A DNA stretch of 13,167 nt from an uncultured Desulfovibrio sp. (lineage in GTDB: Bacteria; Desulfobacterota; Desulfovibrionia; Desulfovibrionales; Desulfovibrionaceae), in contig CAMBWG010000023.1 of NCBI GenBank assembly GCA_945871415.1, forward strand, positions 1-13,167. The letters are read 5' to 3'. How positions within the stretch are numbered: the first letter of the stretch is position 1; every line of letters begins with the position of its first letter. A model generated the notes under the pieces. It saw nothing but the letters and a program-made list of their open reading frames with translations. It was not told the DNA's origin and searched no databases. A program made the translations under genes and the position numbers. Below are positions 8,346 to 13,167 of this stretch, one piece after another.

Positions 8346-9020
8346 ATGAATAACAAAGCGGCGCAGGCCTATATTCAGACCAAGGTCGGCACCACGGATC
8401 AGGGCCAGTTGTTGCTGCTGCTCTACGACGGCGCACTTCGGTTCCTGCAGCAGGCCCGGGAAAAAATGCTGGCCAAGGACTATGCCGGCAAGGGGCTGTA
8501 TATCTCCAAGGCGCTGGACATCATCGGCGAGCTGTCCAGCTCCCTCAATATGGAAAAAGGCGGCGAGCTCGCCACCAATTTGAACAACCTCTACTTTCTG
8601 TGCATGGCACGGCTGCTGGACGCCAACCTTAAAATGAATGTGGAGCGGCTGGACAGCGTGTGCGAGATCCTTTCCGGTCTGCGCAGCGCTTATGCCCAGA
8701 TTATTGATACGCCCGAAGCCCGGCAGGCGGCCGAACAGATTGTACGTAATCGTCCGGCGGAAGCCGGAGCCATACGGCGCGCCCCCCTTGCCCCCACAGC
8801 CTCCATGCCCGGGGTCAAGCCCGGCGCCAGCAGGGCGCAGGCCAGCATGGCCTACGGCAAAAGCGCCGGAGCCTTTGCCAATCCCCTGACCTCCGTGGAA
8901 GGGCAGACTGCCGCGGGGCCGACGGTTGCCCCCGCGGCCGCGCAGAATCTGGAAGCGGCGCAGGCGAGCGGCAGCTCACAGATGCGTCGCGTGGCCAACG
9001 CCTACGGCAAGGGGTCTTAG
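8346..9020 (+). CDS. fliS: Flagellin-specific export chaperone FliS with a long Ala/Pro-rich C-terminal tail
   Basis: FliS binds the C-terminus of cytoplasmic flagellin, keeps it unpolymerised and delivers it to the flagellar export gate. Residues 1-~122 are a standard FliS four-helix domain: AAQAYIQTKVGTTDQGQLL, LLYDGALRFLQQA (26-38), GGELATNLNNLY (72-83) and ARLLDANLKMNVERLD (88-103). The usual protein is ~120-145 aa; this one is 224. The extra tail (~125-224) is low-complexity, rich in Ala, Pro, Gly and Ser, and probably disordered, with an AYGK motif twice (169-172 and 219-222). The start has AAGGA 9 bases upstream. The stop TAG (9018-9020) is also the first three bases of a repeat end, so the last residues may have been shaped by an insertion. 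It follows fliD by 154 bp in the same direction. Confidence 0.92.
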   Translation: MNNKAAQAYIQTKVGTTDQGQLLLLLYDGALRFLQQAREKMLAKDYAGKGLYISKALDIIGELSSSLNMEKGGELATNLNNLYFLCMARLLDANLKMNVERLDSVCEILSGLRSAYAQIIDTPEARQAAEQIVRNRPAEAGAIRRAPLAPTASMPGVKPGASRAQASMAYGKSAGAFANPLTSVEGQTAAGPTVAPAAAQNLEAAQASGSSQMRRVANAYGKGS

Positions 9021-9175
9021 AGCATTTTTAGAGCCTTTTCAGCTTGAAACGCGTTGCATTTCAAACCATACGGCCTGTCGTTTCGCGGAAAAAACGCGGT
9101 TTTTCCGCCCCCTTTGGGCCGTGCGGCGTTGTGCCGCCGCCTCGCGTTTCATCTTTTCAAAGTTGAAACGCTCTA
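9018..9175 (+). repeat. Interspersed palindromic repeat, copy A (full length, + orientation)
   Basis: Full element at 9029-9175 (147 bp) with ends TAGAGCC and CGCTCTA, preceded by an 11-bp near-duplicate of its own end (TAGAGCATTTT at 9018-9028, TAGAGCCTTTT at 9029-9039, 10 of 11 identical). Inner inverted repeats: GAAACGCG (9046-9053) with CGCGTTTC (9143-9150), and GCGGAAAAA (9085-9093) with TTTTTCCGC (9100-9108). The core CCATACGGCCTGTCGTTT begins at 9066. Bases 9029-9115 match the reverse complement of copy B in 77 of 87 ungapped positions by hand count. It begins at the fliS stop codon. Confidence 0.85.
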
Positions 9176-9339
9176 GCGCACGCGCGCTTTGCCCGCGTTG
9201 CGGATAAGCATTCCGCAACAGTACGGCACTTTTCCGAACGCAGGCGCGGCAGATAAATCCCCGGCCGCCCGCGTTCCGTACTCTATCGCCATTCCGTGCC
9301 GTGTGCAGGGCCGGGGCGATGACAAGAAGGAGGCGTCCC
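9176..9339 (+). other. Leader region of the 123-aa gene, no gene seen
   Basis: This stretch between repeat A and the small gene holds no convincing frame. I looked for -35/-10, sigma-28 and sigma-54 patterns and found no good match. It ends in a strong ribosome site, AAGGAGG at about 9327-9333, close to the ATG at 9340. Confidence 0.5.
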
Positions 9340-9711
9340 ATGAGCAGCGACGTCAGTTTCACGCTTTGCAGCGGCAGCTACCTGTCAGAAAAGGCCAATA
9401 CCTTTGACAACAGCTGGCTTTCTTCCACCCGCTCGGACTTCAAGCGTCTCTATCCTGAAGACGAGGAAGGCAGCAGTACCAGTCAGACGGGCAGAAAGGA
9501 CCTTGACTTTCTGTACAAGGACGCGGGCGAGGTAAAGGAGCGCAAGCCTGTTCCCCGCTTCCGCATCAATGCGACGGTCGAGCCGGAAGAAGCCGCCGAG
9601 GAAAAGAAGATTGTCACTCCCGGCGAACTGACCTTTGACAGCCTTTTTGGCGATGACGGGCTGATTTACAGCAACGCCAAGAAGGGCACTTCGCTGGATA
9701 CGACCGCTTAA
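9340..9711 (+). CDS. Unrecognised acidic 123-aa protein downstream of fliS
   Basis: I do not recognise this protein. It is soluble, with no signal peptide or membrane segment. Visible parts are an N-terminal Ser/Asn-rich segment (SSDVSFTLCSGSYLSEK) with its only Cys, an acidic run PEDEEGSS (~38-45), a mixed helix-like part FLYKDAGEVKERKP (~58-71), an EPEEAAEEKK cluster (~80-89) and a C-terminal segment LTFDSLFGDDGLIYSN (~95-110) that could be a short binding motif. The start at 9340 is preferred over 9301 because AAGGAGG lies directly upstream, and the extra 13 residues of the longer form are Arg-rich and overlap that site. It follows fliS in the same direction and is bracketed by inverted repeats A and B; its TAA stop forms the end of B. 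A flagellar accessory role is possible from position only. Confidence 0.7.
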   Translation: MSSDVSFTLCSGSYLSEKANTFDNSWLSSTRSDFKRLYPEDEEGSSTSQTGRKDLDFLYKDAGEVKERKPVPRFRINATVEPEEAAEEKKIVTPGELTFDSLFGDDGLIYSNAKKGTSLDTTA

Positions 9712-9858
9712 GGCGTTTTGCCCTTGAAAAGGGCGGAACGCGAAGCGGCAGCACAGCGCCGTCCGCGGCCAAAAGGGGGTGGAAAAACTGCGCTTTTTCC
9801 GCAAAACGACAGGCCGTATGGTGTGAAACGCACAGCGGTTCAAACTGAAAAGGCTCTA
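9709..9858 (-). repeat. Interspersed palindromic repeat, copy B (full length, - orientation)
   Basis: Inverted copy of the same ~150-bp element. Read on the minus strand from 9858 it starts TAGAGCCTTTTCAG, passes the core at 9822-9794 and a GGAAAAA/TTTTTCC hairpin (9781-9787 with 9794-9800, loop of six), and ends at TTA (9711-9709). Its inner end, TAAGGCGTTTT on the plus strand, begins exactly with the stop codon of the 123-aa gene. Both ends carry TA next to a GAGCC/AGGCG-like sequence. Confidence 0.85.
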
Positions 9859-9867
9859 CAATATAAA
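9839..9867 (+). promoter_or_regulatory. Candidate sigma-70 promoter at the outer end of repeat B
   Basis: TTCAAA (9839-9844) and TATAAA (9862-9867) are separated by exactly 17 bases. The -10 fits TATAAT at 5 of 6 positions and the -35 fits TTGACA at 4 of 6. The -35 and most of the spacer belong to repeat B; the -10 lies just outside it. It points at the RlmM-like gene, with a leader of ~120 nt. Not tested. Confidence 0.45.
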
Positions 9868-9994
9868 GCCTTTCACCCTGTGCGCCAGATTGCCGCCACA
9901 TCTTCCGCCCGCGGGCAGCCGCCACCCTCTGCGGCCGCTCAAGGGCGGAGACAACTTCCTTTCTTTTCTCCGACGCAGATTCCCGGATGAGTCA

Positions 9995-11113
9995 ATGAAG
10001 CAGCGAAAGGCCTTTTCTTCCGCAGGCATCGACCGCGTGTCCGACATGCCGGGCACACGCGGCCATAAAGGCCCTCAGGGCAACCGGGCGCGGCATGCCG
10101 CGCGTTCGGCCATGCGTCCCGCAGTGAGGGAACAGGCCCCTTCGCCCTTCTGGGAAACAGCCCCGCCGGATCTCGAACCTGCCCGTCTGCCGGAAGAAAA
10201 TTTCAGCGTTCAGATTGCCGCGCGCCATTACGTCCGCCCATTGCTGGAGGAACTGGGTTCCCGCGTGCTGGGGGCGCGTGGCCGACTTGTGCTGGCGCGC
10301 GGTTTCGCGCCGGCCGCCTGGGCGCAGAATGTCTGGCTTCAGCCCCTCTGGCTGCCCATTGCCTCCATTGGCAACGCAGCGCGCCAGCTGACGGCTCTCC
10401 AACGCAACTGGCGCGCGCATGTGCCGCCGACCGGCGTGGAGCCCGGCTTTCGTCGTCGCCTTGCGCTCATTGGCGAGCGCCTGCCCCACGTCGGGACCCG
10501 TCCCCTTGCTTTCGGCAGTCCGATGCCGACCGCCCCTCTCGGTGCCTTCACCCTCTGGCGCGACGATCTTCTGCTGGCATCACCGCGCACAACCTCCGCC
10601 TTTGCCGACGGCGAACTGCTGTTTCAGGAAAACCGCGACGATCCGCCGGGGCGCGCCTACCTGAAGCTCTGGGAAACCTTCACCCTGCTGGGGCGCCAGC
10701 CGCAACCCGGCGAACTCTGCGTCGATCTCGGCGCCGCACCCGGCGGCTGGACGTGGGTACTGGCCTCGCTCGGCTGTCGTGTTTTCAGCATCGACAAAGC
10801 CCCGCTCGATCCCCGTGTACAGCACATGCCGAAAGTCAATCACTGCATCGGCAGCGGCTTTGCTCTTGATCCCAGAAGTACGGGTCCCGTGGACTGGCTC
10901 TTTTCCGATATGATTTGCTATCCCGAAAAGCTGCTGGACACCGTCCTTCGCTGGCTGGAAGCCGGCGCCTGCCGCAATATCGTCTGTACCCTCAAATTCC
11001 AGTCCGAAACCGATCACGAAACAGCCCGACGTTTTGCCGCCATCCCCGGCGGCAGCCTCCGCCACCTCTCCTGCAACAAGCATGAACTGACCTTTGTCCG
11101 CCTTGCGGACTAG
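9995..11113 (+). CDS. RlmM-like rRNA 2'-O-methyltransferase (RrmJ/FtsJ fold)
   Basis: SAM-dependent ribose methyltransferase; the closest known family is RlmM, which methylates C2498 of 23S rRNA. Landmarks in the 372-aa form: PGRAYLKLWE with catalytic-type K224, VDLGAAPGGWTW (243-254, SAM motif I), FSIDKAPLDP (264-273, motif II), VDWLFSDMICYPEK with D305, CTLKF with K334 and KHELTFVRL with E364. These give the K-D-K-E tetrad of the RrmJ/RlmM group. The N-terminal ~70 residues are basic and low-complexity; the following ~150 correspond to the place of the RlmM RNA-binding region, but I see no clear THUMP motif. The start is uncertain: ATG 9995 has only a weak GGATGA site, the longer reading begins with TTG at 9890, and ATG 10046 is possible. 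The E. coli RlmM length (366) fits 9995. Flanked by repeats B and C. Confidence 0.82.
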   Translation: MKQRKAFSSAGIDRVSDMPGTRGHKGPQGNRARHAARSAMRPAVREQAPSPFWETAPPDLEPARLPEENFSVQIAARHYVRPLLEELGSRVLGARGRLVLARGFAPAAWAQNVWLQPLWLPIASIGNAARQLTALQRNWRAHVPPTGVEPGFRRRLALIGERLPHVGTRPLAFGSPMPTAPLGAFTLWRDDLLLASPRTTSAFADGELLFQENRDDPPGRAYLKLWETFTLLGRQPQPGELCVDLGAAPGGWTWVLASLGCRVFSIDKAPLDPRVQHMPKVNHCIGSGFALDPRSTGPVDWLFSDMICYPEKLLDTVLRWLEAGACRNIVCTLKFQSETDHETARRFAAIPGGSLRHLSCNKHELTFVRLAD

Positions 11114-11159
11114 GGAGAGCTAACGCCAGATCGTTCTTCCGGGGGAATCCCCTTGGCTG

Positions 11160-11197
11160 GCGCACAAGGGGCGTTTCCTTCCCCGACGCGCTTTTTT
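11160..11197 (+). terminator. Candidate intrinsic terminator of the RlmM-like gene
   Basis: GCGC (11160-11163) pairs with GCGC (11188-11191), and inside it GGGG (11168-11171) pairs with CCCC (11181-11184); a six-T run follows directly (11192-11197). The stem has an internal loop, so it is not ideal. A second nested hairpin, GGGG-GAAT-CCCC inside GCCAG/CTGGC, sits just upstream (about 11124-11161). Confidence 0.5.
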
Positions 11198-11231
11198 CCA
11201 ACGGATGCAGGAACATACGGCAGTCTTCTTT

Positions 11232-11289
11232 TAGAGCATTTTCAGTTTGAAACACTGCTCATTCCACACCATACGGCTTGTCGTTTCGC
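11232..11289 (+). repeat. Interspersed palindromic repeat, copy C (outer half only, + orientation)
   Basis: Begins TAGAGCATTTTCAGTTTGAA and includes the core CCATACGGCTTGTCGTTTCGC (to 11289), then likeness to the other copies stops. A degraded remnant may continue past 11300 (GCAAAAAACAGC), but the GGAAAAA/TTTTTCC hairpin is lost. It appears to be a decayed or truncated member of the family. Confidence 0.7.
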
Positions 11290-11327
11290 TGGCCGCACTC
11301 CGACTGCAAAAAACAGCTTCCTCTGCT

Positions 11328-11381
11328 AAAAACATAAGAGGGAACGACGCGTTACGGCTTCCGCCCGCAAAGGTCGTTCCC
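11328..11381 (-). terminator. Candidate terminator of the transporter gene
   Basis: Read on the minus strand, GGGAACGAC (11381-11373) and GTCGTTCCC (11348-11340) form a perfect 9-bp stem with a 24-base loop. A TTTTT run follows after about 7 bases (11332-11328). The long loop and gap before the T-run make it imperfect. It is ~90 bp past the transporter stop. Confidence 0.4.
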
Positions 11382-11472
11382 CCGCATGTCTCCGGTATGC
11401 GACATTGCTTTGTCGCAGTCCAAGGTTAAGGCCTAAAGGAAAACATAATTCTGATTATGAGATTTATTTTCA

Positions 11473-12933
11473 TTAGTAGAGGAGACTGCCGAGCGTGCCG
11501 GTAACGAGCGCCGTGGCCGCATAAGCTCCAAGGATGGCTATGGGAGCGGTCTTCCAGATGACGGCGGTATTTGACCACTCGTTGCCGTGGAGCAGCGCGG
11601 CACTTGCGCTTGCAGCGGGCGTCAGGAAGGCGAAATGCACGCCCATGACAACCATAATCAGAGGCAGGGCGGGCTCCATGCCCGAAGCCTGACAAAAACT
11701 GTGAATGACGGGCATAAGGACGACGCCGACGGCGCCGTTATTCATAATCTGCGTCAGCAGCACGGCGGCCATCCCGATACACAAAGCAAAGATCATCTGC
11801 GAACTTTCCCCGAAAAGGGGCATGATCAACTGCATGAGAAAGGCGGTGATACCGCTGTCTTCTCTGGCCATGCCGATGGTGAGCGGCTGGACAAAGGCAA
11901 GCAGCAGCACAATGCCCCACGTCACGCCGGAATCGACCATAACCTTGAAGTTGAGCAGCGCCTTGCCGTCAACCTTGATGGCGCACATGACGGTCACCAG
12001 CAGAATGACGATACCGGTATTGCCTATGGCTTTGAGAAGACGGGTCAGAAGCAGATCGGCGGGAAGGAAGTTGGGAGCCAGCAGCAAGCCTACCAGCAGG
12101 AACAAAAAGACAAGAATGGTCTTCTGTCTGCCGTCGAGTTGCAGAGCGCCGTCCTTGTCGAGTTCTTCCGCCTTGAGAGCCAGCAGTTTGCTCATGTCGG
12201 GCCGGAAGACATACTTGCCCATGACAATGAAGAACAGGGCGCACCCCACACAGATTAAAGTGGCGACAAGCATATACCGGGCGTAGTCTATGCCAGTGCC
12301 GGACAGCGTCTCATAGGCGCTGAACACCGTCAGCGCCACCTGTTTGAAAGGAATGATGGATTGTCCGATCTGGGCGGCAAAAACGATGCCGAAAACCATC
12401 ATGGTCGGATAGCCTTCACCCTTCCTGTAACCGCAAATCTCGCAGACGCCATACAGGATGCTCCAGCCTATCAGTGCCGCCGGGGATGCGCTGGTCAGAG
12501 CGCCAAGGATGAAAATGGACGAAAGGAAGGTAAAGGTAAAAAGCCACGGTCTGCCGGCAACACATTTGCGGGTGATGAACCAGAGAGAAATGAATTTGGA
12601 CAAACCGTAATGATTGATGGTCGCACAGAAGACGAAGATAAAGAACATCATCTGCACAATAGGATGCCCGAAACTGTTGTTCAGCAACTGCACGGGCGTC
12701 ATGCCGCCTACAAGCATCATGGCCAGCAGTCCGGCCAGGCTCGGCCAGACAATCTCTATAAGAATCCAGCCATAAAGAACGCCTAAAAAGATGCCCGCAA
12801 GGCGCATGCCGAGATCTGTCAACGGGGCTACAGGTTCCAGCAGTCCGAAGCCGAACATAATGGCAAGACAGATCACGCTGTGCAGGACGTACGATGCGGA
12901 TACGGGCAGAGATATCGCCTTGGCTGTCGTCAT
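11473..12933 (-). CDS. DASS/SLC13-like (ion transporter superfamily) anion permease
   Basis: Polytopic inner-membrane protein of 486 aa, a normal size for divalent anion:Na+ symporters and related ArsB/NhaD/CitM carriers. It has roughly 11-13 hydrophobic segments in two halves, split by a charged cytoplasmic loop (~243-268, RPDMSKLLALKAEELDKDG). Each half has a small-residue re-entrant-loop-like motif where SNT-type ion/substrate sites sit in the family: ALTSASPAALIGW (~145-157) and QIMNNGAVGVVLMP (~395-408), followed by FLTPAASASAALLHGNEW (~436-453). Canonical SNTA and TPxGTPPN signatures are not exact, so the substrate (dicarboxylate, sulfonate or other anion) cannot be named. ATG 12933 is chosen over the upstream ATG 12984 because AGGA lies ~10 bases upstream and residues then start a normal cytoplasmic N-terminus. 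Monocistronic, convergent with the RlmM-like gene, bracketed by repeats C and D. Confidence 0.8.
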   Translation of the reverse strand: MTTAKAISLPVSASYVLHSVICLAIMFGFGLLEPVAPLTDLGMRLAGIFLGVLYGWILIEIVWPSLAGLLAMMLVGGMTPVQLLNNSFGHPIVQMMFFIFVFCATINHYGLSKFISLWFITRKCVAGRPWLFTFTFLSSIFILGALTSASPAALIGWSILYGVCEICGYRKGEGYPTMMVFGIVFAAQIGQSIIPFKQVALTVFSAYETLSGTGIDYARYMLVATLICVGCALFFIVMGKYVFRPDMSKLLALKAEELDKDGALQLDGRQKTILVFLFLLVGLLLAPNFLPADLLLTRLLKAIGNTGIVILLVTVMCAIKVDGKALLNFKVMVDSGVTWGIVLLLAFVQPLTIGMAREDSGITAFLMQLIMPLFGESSQMIFALCIGMAAVLLTQIMNNGAVGVVLMPVIHSFCQASGMEPALPLIMVVMGVHFAFLTPAASASAALLHGNEWSNTAVIWKTAPIAILGAYAATALVTGTLGSLLY

Positions 12934-13032
12934 AGAATTTCTATCCTGAAAATTGCGGGTTACGGATGTGCATTCACCGGGCACATAAGAGGAAAGGAAA
13001 CAGCGCGTCGTGAAAGACCTCCCCTTCTCCGG
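12934..13032 (-). promoter_or_regulatory. Upstream region of the transporter gene
   Basis: About 100 bp between the transporter start and repeat D. It should contain the leader and possibly the promoter, but I see no convincing -35/-10 or -24/-12 pair. No gene seen. Confidence 0.35.
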
Positions 13033-13167
13033 CAGCGCGTTTTGCCATTGAAAAAGGCACAGACGAGGCGGGGCACCGCGCCACCCGGTCTGTCGTTTCG
13101 CGGAAAAACCGAGCTTTTTCCGCGAAACGACAGGCCGTATGGTTTGTGAAACGCACAGCGTTTCAAA
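13033..13167 (-). repeat. Interspersed palindromic repeat, copy D (- orientation, cut by the window end)
   Basis: Inner end CAGCGCGTTTTGCC starts near 13033; the outer TAGAGC end would lie just past base 13167. It has the best-preserved hairpin of the family: arms 13090-13108 and 13115-13133 are perfectly complementary over 19 bp with loop CCGAGC, and pairing continues to 13086/13137 with one G-T position. The core appears in both arms, once complete (13115-13142 on the minus strand) and once as TGTCGTTTCGCGG (13091-13103), so this copy is nearly a true palindrome. Confidence 0.8.

Larger units (their letters stand above)
11114..11472. other. Convergent intergenic region between the methyltransferase and transporter genes
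   Basis: No gene is seen in this 359-bp spacer. It holds a plus-strand terminator candidate, partial repeat C, a minus-strand terminator candidate and two smaller dyads: TGCGAC (11398-11403) with GTCGCA (11412-11417), and CATAAT (11444-11449) with ATTATG (11454-11459). The last lies just past the transporter stop and, on the minus strand, is followed at once by TTTTCCTTT, so it may assist termination. Confidence 0.6.

Noticed and set aside
6866..8356. 496-aa minus-strand open frame opposite fliD
   Set aside because: It mirrors the codon pattern of fliD, which has clear FliD domains; the predicted protein is low-complexity with no motifs.
9189..9407. Small plus-strand open frame overlapping the start of the 123-aa gene
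   Set aside because: No ribosome site; the overlapping frame starting at 9340 has AAGGAGG and a complete protein.
11587..12286. Plus-strand open frames opposite the transporter
   Set aside because: Compositional shadows; the minus-strand frame is a coherent multi-span membrane protein.
9018..13167. CRISPR array
   Set aside because: Repeats are ~150 bp, kilobase-spaced and alternate in strand, with no regular spacers.

Overview
The window looks like chromosome of a flagellated, GC-rich Gram-negative bacterium. The fliD-fliS pair with this style of FliD N-terminus, the cobalamin gene and the codon use suggest a sulfate-reducing deltaproteobacterium near Desulfovibrionaceae. That is an inference from protein style; there is no rRNA or other marker gene here to prove it.

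Left block (62-4816, minus strand): three genes in one apparent operon read right to left, trmL (tRNA wobble 2'-O-methyltransferase), cbiB (adenosylcobinamide-phosphate synthase) and an HAE-1 type RND efflux pump of the MdtB/MdtC kind. trmL and cbiB overlap by ATGA, and cbiB and the pump gene are 22 bp apart. The pump has no membrane-fusion partner upstream; if one is linked it must lie left of the window.

Centre (4817-9711, plus strand): a divergent intergenic region with a good sigma-54-type -24/-12 match leads into fliD, an unusually long flagellar cap protein (1049 aa) in which I can see five copies of a flagellin-IN-like motif. fliS follows; it encodes the flagellin chaperone with a ~100-residue Ala/Pro-rich tail. 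After it comes an unrecognised acidic 123-aa protein. Two GC-rich inverted repeats sit between fliD and fliS.

Right block (9712-13167): an RlmM-like rRNA 2'-O-methyltransferase gene (plus strand) and a DASS/SLC13-like 12-TM-scale anion transporter gene (minus strand) converge on a 359-bp spacer that holds terminator-like hairpins.

The most striking non-coding signal is a family of ~150-bp imperfect-palindromic repeats that fills most gaps right of 9.0 kb: copies at 9018-9175 (+), 9709-9858 (-), 11232-11289 (+, half copy) and 13033 to the window end (-). They have TA-flanked GAGCC-like ends, a shared core (CCATACGGC-Y-TGTCGTTT) and a conserved GGAAAAA/TTTTTCC stem with a variable six-base loop. 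They look like a MITE-like or REP-like non-autonomous element. Copies alternate in orientation, so inverted pairs bracket the unknown 123-aa gene and the transporter gene. Element ends coincide with the stop codons of fliS and the 123-aa gene, and one end appears to supply the -35 box of a promoter for the methyltransferase gene.
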